A stretch of 64,000 bases of DNA from Chryseosolibacter sp964551035 (GTDB lineage: Bacteria > Bacteroidota > Bacteroidia > Cytophagales > Cyclobacteriaceae), in contig CAZKBK010000012.1 in NCBI GenBank assembly GCA_964551035.1, positions 1 through 64,000 of the forward strand, given 5' to 3'. The notes under the pieces were generated by a model that had not been told where the DNA came from, did not search any database, and worked only from the letters and a program-made list of their open reading frames with translations. A program made the translations under genes and the position numbers. Shown here in pieces: positions 14,971 to 25,000 of the stretch; positions within the stretch are counted from its first letter, which is position 1; every line of letters starts with the position of its first letter.

Positions 14971-16212
14971 TCAGTTGCGACGCGCGTGATAGTACATGAC
15001 ACTGGCGTTCTCTTCCCTGAGGGTGGCCGCAGCCACGCGCCGGATATCCTCAGCCTGGATCGACTCGATCTTTTCGGCCTCGCGGTTGACGAGCCCTGCA
15101 TCACCCGACAATTTCGAAAACGCCAGGTTGATGGCGCGGTTCATGACCTCCACTTCTCCGAACTCCAGCGTGGCATACGCCTGGTTCTTGACCTTGTCCA
15201 ATTCATCCTCGCGGGGGCCGTTCACAAGCAGTTCGTCAATGACGGCGCCGACCTCCGCCTCCGCGTCAGGCAGGCTCACACCGCCCTTAACCCGACCGTT
15301 GATCACCAGCAAACCGGGATCGATGGTGCCCATCACAAACGAAGAGATCGAATTAAAAACTTCCTTCTCCTTGACCAGTTTCCGGTAAAGCCGTGAGGAC
15401 TGTCCCCGGCTGAGGATGTCGCTTAGCAGATCGTTCGGATAGTAGTCGTCGTGAAAGCGGCCGGGCATGTGGTAGGCTTTGTAGAACGCATCGGCGGGAA
15501 CGTCAGCGTTCACCTCGAGGAAACGTTTCCCGGTCTGCGCCGGCTCTGCCGGAAGCGCGCGCGGCTTCAATGCCTGGTGAGAGATCGGGCCAAACCATTT
15601 TTCCGCGAGCCGCCTTACCTGGGCCATCGTGACATTCCCCGCCACCACCATGATGGCATTGTTGGGAACATAGTGGTTGAAGAAGAAATTCTTCACGTCG
15701 TCCATGGTAGCCTTTTCGATGTGGTCGATCTCCTTCCCGATCGTCGCCCATTGATAGGGATGTTGCCGGTAGGTGAGCGGCCGCAGTTTCAGCCACACAT
15801 CACCGTAGGGTTGGTTGAGATAGCGTTGTTTGAACTCCTCGATCACCACCTTGCGCTGCACTTCCAGCACCTGGGGATCGAACGACAACGACAACATGCG
15901 GTCCGACTCTAGCCAGAATCCGGTTTCAAGGTTGGTGGCGGGAACCGTGAGATAATAGTTCGTGATATCCGTGTTGGTGAAGGCGTTGTTTTCGCCGCCG
16001 ACCTTTTGAAGGGGTTCGTCATAGTTGGGAATGTGCTTCGACCCGCCGAACATGAGGTGTTCGAACAGGTGGGCAAATCCCGTCCGCTCCGGATCTTCGT
16101 CGCGCGAGCCCACATCGTACAGAATATTCAGTACGGCGATCTGCACGGTGTGGTCTTCATGAACAATAACCCGCAGGCCATTGGGAAGCGTGAATTCCTC
16201 AAAATTGATCAT
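14971..16212 (-). CDS. M16 family zinc metallopeptidase
   Basis: The 413-residue protein has the inverted zinc motif HxxEH (HLFEH, residues 48-52) and the downstream Glu in VVIEEFKQRYLNQPYG. A second, inactive M16 lobe follows in the C-terminal half (GRFHDDYYPNDLLSDILSRG, then RLYRKLVKEKEVFNSISSF). It has no signal peptide, so it is cytoplasmic or processed from another compartment. Such enzymes degrade peptides or process precursors. It is first in a short operon with ispF. The start MINFEEFTLPNGL is the usual family start. Confidence 0.94.
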   Translation of the reverse strand: MINFEEFTLPNGLRVIVHEDHTVQIAVLNILYDVGSRDEDPERTGFAHLFEHLMFGGSKHIPNYDEPLQKVGGENNAFTNTDITNYYLTVPATNLETGFWLESDRMLSLSFDPQVLEVQRKVVIEEFKQRYLNQPYGDVWLKLRPLTYRQHPYQWATIGKEIDHIEKATMDDVKNFFFNHYVPNNAIMVVAGNVTMAQVRRLAEKWFGPISHQALKPRALPAEPAQTGKRFLEVNADVPADAFYKAYHMPGRFHDDYYPNDLLSDILSRGQSSRLYRKLVKEKEVFNSISSFVMGTIDPGLLVINGRVKGGVSLPDAEAEVGAVIDELLVNGPREDELDKVKNQAYATLEFGEVEVMNRAINLAFSKLSGDAGLVNREAEKIESIQAEDIRRVAAATLREENASVMYYHARRN

Positions 16213-16307
16213 AACGGCCTCAAATAACGGGAATTTTTATCGGAAAGGAAGCGGAAACGACGCGGGTCGAAGGAAAACGCCTAATTTGGCGCCGCATTCC
16301 AGACGCC

Positions 16308-18287
16308 ATGATTTTCAACCGCAAACACTACAGCGACGAGACCTTAAAACTCCTGTACACCGGCATTATAAAGCCGCGCATGATCGAAGAAAAAATGCTG
16401 ATCCTCCTGCGCCAGAACAGGATCTCCAAGTGGTTCAGCGGCATCGGGCAGGAAGCCATCGCGGTAGGACTGACACACGCCCTCGACGACGATGAGTACA
16501 TTCTCCCCATGCACCGCAACCTGGGCGTATTCACCAGCAGGAACATGCCCTTCCACCGGCTATTCGCCCAATGGCAGGGAACGATGATGGGTTACACCAA
16601 AGGGCGCGACCGGTCGTTCCACTTTGGCACTAACAACCATCACATTGTCGGCATGATCTCGCACCTCGGTCCCCAGAACGGTGTCGCCGACGGGATTGCG
16701 CTGGCATGCAAGCTTAAGGAGGAAAGGAAAGTCACCGCCGTATTCAATGGCGATGGCGGCACCAGCGAAGGCGACTTCCACGAGGCGGTGAACGTGGCCG
16801 CCGTATGGGACCTTCCCGTGATCTTCATCGTTGAAAACAATGGCTATGGCCTCTCCACACCCAGCAGTGAGCAGTTTCGCTGCGAGAGCTTCGCCGACAA
16901 GGGCATTGGCTATGGCATCGAAGCCGTGAGCATCGACGGTAACAACATCCTCGAGGTGTACGACACCATCCGCCTGCTCGCTGAAAACATGCGTGCAAAC
17001 CCGCGGCCGGTGCTTGTCGAATGCCGCACTTTCCGCATGCGCGGCCACGAAGAAGCCTCCGGCACCAAATACGTTCCCAGAACGCTCATGGAGGAGTGGG
17101 CAAAGAAGGACCCGGTAGAAAATTTCGAAGCATGGCTGAAAGCCGAAGGCGTCATCGACGAAGACTTCATCTACACCACCCGCAAAGACATCAAAGCGGA
17201 AATCGATGACGCGCTGGCGGTCGCCTTCGACGAGAAACACCCGGAGCCCGACACCGCGCGGGAGGTGGAAGACCTCTTCTTTCCGCATCACGCAGAAGCT
17301 ACGTCGCCGGCTACTTCGGCAACCACTGAAAAACGTTTCATCGACGCCATCAGCGACGGCCTTCGCCTGAGCATGGAGCGGTTCGGCAACCTCGTGCTGA
17401 TGGGTCAGGACATCGCCGAGTACGGAGGCGTCTTCAAGATCACCGAAGGCTTTGTTGAAAAATTCGGCAGGGACCGCGTGCGCAACACCCCGATCTGCGA
17501 GTCGGCAATCGTCGGTGCCGGTCTGGGTCTTTCCGTGAAGGGAATGAAGGCCATGGTGGAAATGCAGTTCGCGGATTTTGTCACCGAGGGCTTCAACCAG
17601 ATCGTGAATAACCTCGCCAAGTCACACTGGCGCTGGGGACAGCACGCGGATGTGGTTGTGCGCATGCCCACGGGCGCGGGCACTGCCGCGGGGCCATTCC
17701 ATTCGCAGAGCAATGAAGCCTGGTTCTTCCACACGCCGGGGCTGAAGATCGTCTACCCGTCCAATCCTTACGACGCGAAAGGGTTGCTCTGCGCGGCGAT
17801 CGACGACCCGAATCCTTACCTGTACTTTGAACACAAGCTGCTCTATCGATCGGTCAAAGAGGTCATCCCCGACGACTATTACACCGTTGAAGTGGGAAAG
17901 GCGAGACTTGTGGCGGCAGGGAACGATCTGTCCATAATCACCTACGGCATGGGTGTTCACTGGGCGCAGGAGATCCTTTCCGGGATGCCTGAAATCTCCG
18001 CGGACCTAATCGACCTCCGAACGCTGCTCCCCTGGGACAAAGAGGCCGTCGCCGACACGGTGCGGAAAACCAACCGCGTGCTCATCCTTCACGAAGACAC
18101 GATAACGGGGGGGATAGGCGCGGAGATCAGCGCATGGATCTCGGAGCATTGCTTCGAATACCTCGACGCTCCCGTCATGCGCGTGGCAAGCCTCGACACG
18201 CCTATACCTTTCGCCCCGACCCTGGAGAACAACTTCCTGCCAAAGGGGAGGATCAGGGGGAAAGTGGAGGAGTTGGTGAGGTATTGA
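16308..18287 (+). CDS. Fused 2-oxoacid dehydrogenase E1 (alpha-beta)
   Basis: A single 659-residue chain carries both E1 subunits of a 2-oxoacid dehydrogenase complex, which decarboxylates a 2-oxo acid with thiamine diphosphate and hands the acyl group to E2. The alpha part (about 1-325) has the ThDP motif GDG-x26-NN (GDGGTSEGDFHEA at 148 to NNGYG at 177). The beta part (about 340-659) has RFIDAISDGLRLSMERFGNL, EMQFADFVTEGFNQIVN and the C-terminal transketolase lobe with LHEDTITGG. The fused form is common in Bacteroidota and is usually assigned to branched-chain acids. E2/E3 genes are not in the window. Confidence 0.93.
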   Translation: MIFNRKHYSDETLKLLYTGIIKPRMIEEKMLILLRQNRISKWFSGIGQEAIAVGLTHALDDDEYILPMHRNLGVFTSRNMPFHRLFAQWQGTMMGYTKGRDRSFHFGTNNHHIVGMISHLGPQNGVADGIALACKLKEERKVTAVFNGDGGTSEGDFHEAVNVAAVWDLPVIFIVENNGYGLSTPSSEQFRCESFADKGIGYGIEAVSIDGNNILEVYDTIRLLAENMRANPRPVLVECRTFRMRGHEEASGTKYVPRTLMEEWAKKDPVENFEAWLKAEGVIDEDFIYTTRKDIKAEIDDALAVAFDEKHPEPDTAREVEDLFFPHHAEATSPATSATTEKRFIDAISDGLRLSMERFGNLVLMGQDIAEYGGVFKITEGFVEKFGRDRVRNTPICESAIVGAGLGLSVKGMKAMVEMQFADFVTEGFNQIVNNLAKSHWRWGQHADVVVRMPTGAGTAAGPFHSQSNEAWFFHTPGLKIVYPSNPYDAKGLLCAAIDDPNPYLYFEHKLLYRSVKEVIPDDYYTVEVGKARLVAAGNDLSIITYGMGVHWAQEILSGMPEISADLIDLRTLLPWDKEAVADTVRKTNRVLILHEDTITGGIGAEISAWISEHCFEYLDAPVMRVASLDTPIPFAPTLENNFLPKGRIRGKVEELVRY

Positions 18288-18295
18288 TCAGGAAC

Positions 18296-18320
18296 AGGAT
18301 TCCAGGGATGCTCAGGATTT
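18296..18320. repeat. Left inverted-repeat flank of the GxxExxY unit
   Basis: AGGATTCCAGGGATGCTCAG and the bases that follow are an imperfect inverted copy of 18895-18919 (17 of 25 positions by eye). The two copies frame the GxxExxY gene. Confidence 0.45.
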
Positions 18321-18445
18321 CTGAGTTTATCGTTTACTTGCTAGATCTGCAATCCACATTGTGGAAAGCTTGAACCCTGAGAAAGCTGATCTGGTTTTCC
18401 GGATTTTATGGAATTGTCGTGATGTGTATCTTTCAGTCTGAGGAG

Positions 18446-18853
18446 ATGAACCTCCTAACCCTGACCCGCTTGAATCCCGACATCCATAACGACCAGGTAA
18501 CGTACCGCATCATAGGCTGCGCCATGAAGGTTCACAATGAACTGGGACCAGGTTTTCAGGAAGTGATCTATCAGCGGTGTCTTGCCATCGAATTCAATAG
18601 GGCAAAGCTGGCATTTGGACGAGAAATACCGCAAGACATCCATTATAATGGGATCCATGTGGGCACGAGGCGCGCCGACTTCATTGTTGAAAAAAGAATT
18701 GTCGTAGAATTAAAAGCCCTCAGCCAACTGGAGGGACTGCATTTGGTCCAATGCAAGAACTATGTCATCACGTATGACTATCCAAAGGGCCTGCTCATCA
18801 ACTTCGGTGCCCGTAGCCTGGAGTATAAGCTTATCTTCAATCCCTACCAATAG
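18446..18853 (+). CDS. GxxExxY protein
   Basis: The product is about 135 residues if it starts at the ATG at 18446; a start at 18419 would add nine residues. It has the name-giving motif GPGFQEVIY, followed by RRADFIVEKRIVVELKALS and a C-terminal GLLINFGARSLEYKLIFNP. The fold resembles a PD-(D/E)XK nuclease core (Asp of ADFIV, then E-x-K in VELKAL), but the activity is unproven. Genes of this family occur scattered in Bacteroidota and Proteobacteria. Here it stands alone between degenerate AATCCT-type repeats arranged as inverted flanks, which suggests that it moves as a unit. Confidence 0.9.
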   Translation: MNLLTLTRLNPDIHNDQVTYRIIGCAMKVHNELGPGFQEVIYQRCLAIEFNRAKLAFGREIPQDIHYNGIHVGTRRADFIVEKRIVVELKALSQLEGLHLVQCKNYVITYDYPKGLLINFGARSLEYKLIFNPYQ

Positions 18854-18894
18854 CCGCCCACCTGAATCAATCTACCAATCCCGTAAATCCTTGT

Positions 18895-18919
18895 GAATCC
18901 TGGCTATCCTGCAAATCCT
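18895..18919. repeat. Right inverted-repeat flank of the GxxExxY unit
   Basis: AATCCTGGCTATCCTGCAAA lies inside a longer degenerate tandem of AATCCT words (about 18885-18930). It mirrors the left flank at 18296-18320. Confidence 0.45.
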
Positions 18920-18938
18920 CGTTATTCTGCAACCAATC

Positions 18939-20846
18939 TCAGTTCCTTCGATCAATCGTTGCTTTCATTTCGCCATTCCCACCGGCTTCCACTACAGACT
19001 CACCCAAAACCCGTATCGTGGACGTCACAAAATCGTTCGCTTCAGCTTTGTAAATATTATCCACATACTTCTGCGGATTGCGGTCGATATAGGGAAACCA
19101 GGTGCTGTGGATCTGGATCATGACGCGGTGCCCTTTCTTGAACGTATGGAGTACATCCTGCAGGGGAAACGTAACGTCGGACACGACGTTCGGTTTGAAC
19201 GGCTCCGGTTTTTCAAAGCTGTTGCGAAACCTTCCGCGAAACACTTCATGCCTGACGAGCTGTTGATAGCCGCCCATTTCCACGTTGTCCGGATTGTGCG
19301 CGTAGTCGGGGTGGTCCTGCGGATAGACATCGATCAGTTTCACGACAAAGTCGGCGTCGGTGCCGGTCATCGACACTTTCAAACGCGCTACGATCTCGCC
19401 GGCGATGGTAATGTCTTCACCCAGCACATCGGTTTGAAAGGTAAGTACGTCGGGGCGGCGGGACGCGTGACGCTGGTCATCGCTCATGAACCGCCGCGGC
19501 GTAAACGTGATGCCTTCAATCTCCGACGTGTAGGGCACCGGTTTTGAAGGATCGCTCACGTATTCAAACACCGCGTTGCCGGCGAAGGGATTGTTGATAG
19601 ACAGTCTACCACCGGGGCCAAAGTGGAGCGTGTACCGCGGCGCATCCGCGGGAGGCCATGCGCTGAACCTTTTCCACTCCTTCCTGCCGGTGTCGAACAT
19701 CAACGCCTCGGGAAAATCCCCTGTCCCTTCTCCCTTCAGGTGGTAGGCAAAGAATGGCGCTTCCACCTCGCGAAGGAAGTACGTCGAGATGCTGTCGCCA
19801 AAGTAGATGTGGTTGTGGATGCTCTTTCCCCGCTCAACACTCCAGTCGCCATGTCCCCACGGACCCATGACGAGCGTGTTCCTCGCTTCAGGACTCGTCT
19901 GTTCAATAGTCTTGTACGTGTTAAGCGGTCCATACAGGTCCTCGGCATCAAACCATCCCCCGACGGTCATGACCGCATGGGTCACTTCCTTCAGGTGCGG
20001 GAGTATGCTGCGTTTCTGCCAGAACGCATCGTAGTTCGGATGATCGACGATCTGCTTCCAAAAGAAATTGTCGTGATGAAACTTTTCCGTAAAGGTCTTG
20101 AGAGGCCCCGCCGCAAGGTGGAAGGCGTAGGCATCGCCGACCTTCAGGTCCATGAAACGATTGAGCTCGTCAAGGAACCAGTGGTCGGGGGTTGGCTCGT
20201 CATGCTGGTACCCGAAGACGGCGAATGCCGCCGTGTAGCTCTGGAGGTAAGCGCCGTTGTGGTGAAAATCGTCGAAGAAAAAATCCGCGATGGGCGCCTG
20301 CGGCGAGCTCGCCTTCAGTGCCGGATGCGCGTCGGGGAGCGCCGCACTGGTATAAAAACCCGGATAGGAAATGCCGAACATGCCCACCCGCCCATTATTC
20401 CCTTCGATATGATGGATCATCCATTCAATGGTATCCCAGGTGTCTGAGCTTTCGTCGATGGCCGTCTTGTCGGAAGGGTCATTGCCCGGAATGTTGGGCC
20501 GCATGTTGTCGAAGGTGCCTTCGGACAAATAACGTCCGCGCACGTCCTGGAGGGCTATGATATATCCCTCGCGGATAAAAAATGAAAAATGGGGATGAAA
20601 GGGCCGCGAGGCGAACGCTGAAGCATTGTAGCAGGTGCGGTTCAACAGGATGGGATACTCCCGGCTCTTATCCCGCGGAGCATAAACCAACGTAAACAGC
20701 TTCGTGCCGTCACGCATGGCGATGCGGTACTCCTGTTTCTCATAATGTTTGCTCAGATAGGCCGAGTCAATCTCCGGAAGCGGATTTTGACCGAAAGACA
20801 GAAAGCCGCATGCGGCGAGCACCAATGTCAGTGATAAGGGCTTCAT
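18939..20846 (-). CDS. CocE/NonD family serine hydrolase, exported
   Basis: The 635-residue protein has a signal peptide ending GFLSFGQ. An alpha/beta-hydrolase core carries the nucleophile motif GISYPG (Ser 160). Acid and His regions lie around GWFDAEDLYGPL and MGPWGHGDW, and a C-terminal jelly-roll starts near 440. This is the CocE/NonD (X-Pro dipeptidyl-peptidase S15) layout. Family members hydrolyse N-terminal X-Pro peptides, acyl esters or beta-lactams; substrate specificity cannot be read here. It is a single gene, divergent from tmk. Confidence 0.93.
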   Translation of the reverse strand: MKPLSLTLVLAACGFLSFGQNPLPEIDSAYLSKHYEKQEYRIAMRDGTKLFTLVYAPRDKSREYPILLNRTCYNASAFASRPFHPHFSFFIREGYIIALQDVRGRYLSEGTFDNMRPNIPGNDPSDKTAIDESSDTWDTIEWMIHHIEGNNGRVGMFGISYPGFYTSAALPDAHPALKASSPQAPIADFFFDDFHHNGAYLQSYTAAFAVFGYQHDEPTPDHWFLDELNRFMDLKVGDAYAFHLAAGPLKTFTEKFHHDNFFWKQIVDHPNYDAFWQKRSILPHLKEVTHAVMTVGGWFDAEDLYGPLNTYKTIEQTSPEARNTLVMGPWGHGDWSVERGKSIHNHIYFGDSISTYFLREVEAPFFAYHLKGEGTGDFPEALMFDTGRKEWKRFSAWPPADAPRYTLHFGPGGRLSINNPFAGNAVFEYVSDPSKPVPYTSEIEGITFTPRRFMSDDQRHASRRPDVLTFQTDVLGEDITIAGEIVARLKVSMTGTDADFVVKLIDVYPQDHPDYAHNPDNVEMGGYQQLVRHEVFRGRFRNSFEKPEPFKPNVVSDVTFPLQDVLHTFKKGHRVMIQIHSTWFPYIDRNPQKYVDNIYKAEANDFVTSTIRVLGESVVEAGGNGEMKATIDRRN

Positions 20847-20886
20847 AGATTTTGATTGCGTGGATTTGAATGGAAATTAGGAAGAA

Positions 20887-20925
20887 TTTTTCACAACACC
20901 CTGCCGGTCGCGGGCAGGTGAAAAA
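20887..20925. promoter_or_regulatory. Hairpin between divergent CocE-family gene and tmk
   Basis: The structure is TTTTTCAC, then CCTGCC, a GGTCGCG loop, GGCAGG and TGAAAAA. The arms pair well, with one internal bulge. It looks like a two-way terminator, yet it lies between divergent genes, so it may be an operator or an attenuator. Confidence 0.4.
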
Positions 20926-20995
20926 TGAAGAACCACGCCGCCCGGTCTGTGATTCCCGCGAATCCTGAACTATCTTGCCGCGATAATTCAGATCC

Positions 20996-21685
20996 ATGCA
21001 CGGATTCATCGCGATAGAAGGACTCGACGGATCGGGGAAGTCGACCCAGATCGAGCTGCTCACCCGACACCTCCACCAGCAAGGCATCAAAACCCGGTTC
21101 GTCCATTTTCCGCGTCTCAACGAAGGCATCTTCGGTGAATTGATTGCAAAGTTCCTGCGCGGGGAGTTCGGTGACGTTTCCCAGGTTCACCCGCAGCTCG
21201 TGGCCACGCTCTTTGCCGAAGACCGGAAGGCGTTTGCGCCCACCATCAACGATTGGCTTGCCGACGACAACGTTGTCCTTGTGGACCGGTACGTCCTGTC
21301 GAACATCGCCTTTCAGTGTGCGAAACTCGACTCAACCGATGAAAAGACGTACCTCCGCGACTGGATCAACCGTTTCGAATACGAATACAACAAGATACCG
21401 AAACCCGATCTTTCAATTTATCTCGACGTGCCGTTCACCTTCGTTGCCCGCGCGCTCGATGAGCGAAGAACGGCAAAGACGCGTACATACCTCAACGAGA
21501 AAGACGACATCCACGAAAAAGATCACTCCCTTCAAAAGGCCGTTCAGCTCGAGTATGAATCGTTGTGCGGGCTCGACCCCACTATCCACCGGATACCATG
21601 TGCCGATGCCCGGAACGGCATGCGTCCCATTGACGCCATCCACGCCGAGATTGTCGAAATGATCAACACACAACTGCAAAGATGA
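20996..21685 (+). CDS. tmk: Thymidylate kinase
   Basis: Tmk phosphorylates dTMP to dTDP with ATP. The 229-residue protein has the P-loop GLDGSGKST (residues 9-17), the substrate-binding DRYVLSNIAFQ around 102-112 and a LID-like ERRTAKTRTYLNEKDD segment. It is a little longer than typical Tmk (about 205-215 residues) and has an unusual LSNIAFQCAKL after DRY, as in other Cytophagales. The sequence TATCTTG lies 19 bases before the ATG and is a weak -7 element. A small membrane-protein gene follows after 58 bases. Confidence 0.9.
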   Translation: MHGFIAIEGLDGSGKSTQIELLTRHLHQQGIKTRFVHFPRLNEGIFGELIAKFLRGEFGDVSQVHPQLVATLFAEDRKAFAPTINDWLADDNVVLVDRYVLSNIAFQCAKLDSTDEKTYLRDWINRFEYEYNKIPKPDLSIYLDVPFTFVARALDERRTAKTRTYLNEKDDIHEKDHSLQKAVQLEYESLCGLDPTIHRIPCADARNGMRPIDAIHAEIVEMINTQLQR

Positions 21686-21743
21686 ACGACGCGCGAATAG
21701 TTGTCGCAAAGGAGCGGAATACCAATAACAACCAGCGTCGCTC

Positions 21744-21986
21744 ATGAGACGAAAATCACGCCTTGTACTTGCCGGGATCTTCACCTTGCTGACGATCGTC
21801 TTCCTCGCGTTGACCATTTACCGCATGACGTGGGACTACAATGAACAGGGTATCCATTTCGACGCAGATTCCATGACCACCTACAACGAAAGCGCCGTAT
21901 TGGCCTACGGTGTGCTTGCGGTGATGTCGCTGGTGCCGACGATTGCGTTTCTGAAGAGTTGGCTCAAAGGCCCCGGCCCCCATTGA
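21744..21986 (+). CDS. Small two-span membrane protein
   Basis: The 80-residue product has two membrane helices (about 4-25 and 49-70) joined by an acidic loop MTWDYNEQGIHFDADSM. I do not recognise the family. The ATG is in a reasonable place after tmk, and codon use matches the neighbours. It may be transcribed with tmk, but no function follows from that. Confidence 0.65.
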   Translation: MRRKSRLVLAGIFTLLTIVFLALTIYRMTWDYNEQGIHFDADSMTTYNESAVLAYGVLAVMSLVPTIAFLKSWLKGPGPH

Positions 21987-22073
21987 AAATAAACGCGTTC
22001 CCCGGATAAGTGATCCTGTCAAGAAATTCCGGAATTCGTGCTAACTTTCAGGTTCGGCAATGATCTAAACGAA

Positions 22074-25000
22074 ATGTGCGGTCCGAGTTTAATCCCCATC
22101 CGCGCCCTGCGCGCGTTCTGTTCCCTCCTCGTATTACTAGTGACCTTCATTGCCGCCCGGCCGTCCTGGGCGCAAGACTTCCAGGTTGCCGTTCCCGAAG
22201 GCCACGCCAGCGGCATTGAATCCGCTCAGTTTGGTGGCGATGGCCGGTACGTGCTCACTACCGGAAAGGACAAAACGGTGCGGCTATGGGAGACTTCAAG
22301 CGGGCACCTCCTTCGCACGCTGCGATTTGAAAAGGACCTGTACCACAGCGACATCGGTCAGGATGGGAAGTTCATGCTGACAATCACCGACTCTATAAAA
22401 GTGTGGGACATCACGACCGGACAGCTTCTGTATACGCTCGAAGGGATGAGTGGAAAATTCCTCCGGGGCGGAAAAATTATCGGGTCTTCGGTTGGCGATT
22501 CCCTGTTCTTATTTGATCCTGTGAACGGCCGGCATGTTTATCACCCCAACGACTACGGTGCCGATCTGCAGGTGAGCCCTGACGGTCGCCTTGCATGCTT
22601 CTGGAACGAATTCGACGAGCGCTTCGGAATTTTTGACCTCCGCGCGCAAAGGTTCCTTCACCACCTCACGGCGGCGGGCGGCGACGTGGAACAGGCCGGT
22701 TTCAGCCCCGACAGCAAATTGTTGTTTACACGTTCCGGAGACCGGACGGTAACGATCTGGAATGCGGCCGCGGGCCGTGCGATCACCCGAATTGAAAACG
22801 AGTCCGATGTCAATGGCGTATCCTTCACCAACGACAGCCAACACTTCGTCATCGCCGATGACGAGCCGAAGCTGATCTTCAGAAGCGTGCGCAACGGAAG
22901 ACCGAACCGTGTGCTCGACACGGAAGCGTTCAGCATCGACGGCGTCTATTTCACCCCCGACGACAAATACATCATCACCCAAGGGTATGAGGCCACACGG
23001 GTCTGGACCATGGCCGACTTCCAGCCGCTCTGGTCGATCAAACCAACGGAAGCGCCCGGTGTAAGCCCGGACTCAAAGTTGTTGCTTACGTATGAATATG
23101 ACGGTGCATCGGCATCACTCTGGAACATTGCCCAGGGAGAGTTGTTTCACTTCCTTTCGCGGGAAACGATGCCGGTCCGGTTTCAGCGAAACCTCCCTGA
23201 CGATCGGCTCCTCCTGAGTTCCATCGACCAAAACGCCGTCGTTCGCGTCTGGGACCCTGCGCGGGGCGATCTTAAATATGAGCTCGACCGCCATGACTCT
23301 GGCCTTTCTCTTGAGTCGATCCACGCCGAAAAAAACCTCCTCCTCACGTGTTCCGAGACGGACCACACCGCGAAGGTCTGGGATGGCCTCACCGGCGAGG
23401 TCCGCTTTACATGCTATGATACCACCACGTGGTATGATCAACCCTCGACATTCTGGAATAGCGCCTTTAGTCCGGATGGAAACCAGGTGCTGATCAATGC
23501 CACCAAAGTGAATGACGACGGCGACCTGGATGTGTTCGACACCGAGACAGGCACCCTTTTATACACGAAACGAAGTCCTGGCGTTTCTTCCCGGTTTCTA
23601 TTCCATCCCGACAACCGGTTCCTGCATTATTTCGTCGGCGATACGATGTTCCTCTACGACACCCCATCGGGAAAACTCATCCGTTATTTTGCCGGCCATA
23701 GCGCCAACGTTGACAACGCCGCCTTCAATCACGACTACTCGCAAATCGTAACTGGCGCAAATGATGGCATAATCATCTGGAATGTTTCCGGGAAGATCCT
23801 TCATCGCTTTGGCGGATTTGAATCGCACATCAGCTCCGTGGGCTTCAGCGCCGACGGCACCCGCGTCATCGCCTCGTCGGGAGAAGCCATCTACGTCTGG
23901 GATGCGTCCACAGGGCGATCGTTGCTGAAAATTGAGACCGGCACGTCCCTTCAGACCGCGCGGTTCAGTCCCGACGACAAACGCATCGCCTCCATCGATG
24001 CCGACGAGGTGCTCAAGGTATGGGATGCCGGAACGGGAAAGCTCCTCCATCACCTCGCCAATCCACCGCTGGAATACAGTTATGACTTACCCATCCTGTT
24101 TTCACCGGACAGCAGGTACGCGATCATCAACGTGTACAGCAGCGTACGCATCTGGGATATGGTAACCGGAACCCTTGCAGCGACGGCATGGGCTCCCGGC
24201 GAGGATTACGCCGTGATCCTGCCTTCCGGTTACTACCAATGTTCACCCGGCGCCGCGCGGCACCTGTTCTTCAGGAACGGAACGCAGACGCTCGCCTTTG
24301 AGCAACTCGACCTCAGGTACAACCGTCCTGACGTGGTCATGCAATTTCTTGGCGATGTAACGGGCGAGGACAACCAGGTTATACGCGAGGCGCTGGCCGT
24401 GGCCTACGACAAACGACTGAGGAAGATGGGCATCGGCCAGGCCGAAATCGAGGCGGACGTAAGCGTTCCCACCCTCCGGTTCGTCAACGAAGAAAGCATC
24501 GCCGCGGAACAATCATCCGGCGATCTGAAACTCCACATCCGCGCCGTCGATACCCTTTATACGCTGGCGTCGCTCAACATCTGGATTAACGAGGTGCCCG
24601 TCCTGGGTAAAGACGGGATAAGGCTCCACGCCCGTGCCGGCACGATAGACACCCTCGTGACCGTGTCACTCTCCGAAGGGCAGAACCGCATCGAGGCGGC
24701 GGTCACCAATGAAAAGGGCTCGGAAAGTTTTCGGTATCCGGTGTTCGTGAACTACACGCCTGCCGCCCCGCACACCCCGAAGTTGTATTTCGTGGGCATC
24801 GGGATCAACCAATACGTCGACAGCACCATGAACCTCAACTACGCCGCAAAAGACATCCGCGACCTGGCCGGGGAATTCAGCAGGCGCCATCCCGTGTGTG
24901 AGATCGACACACTGATCAACGCGATGGCTGTCCGGGAGAACATTCTTTCCCTGAAAGAAAAACTACGGCAGACGCACGTCGAGGACAAGGTGATCATCTC

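Noticed and set aside
19623..20447. Long open frame antisense to the CocE/NonD hydrolase gene
   Set aside because: It lies entirely within a certain gene and has no domain or signal.
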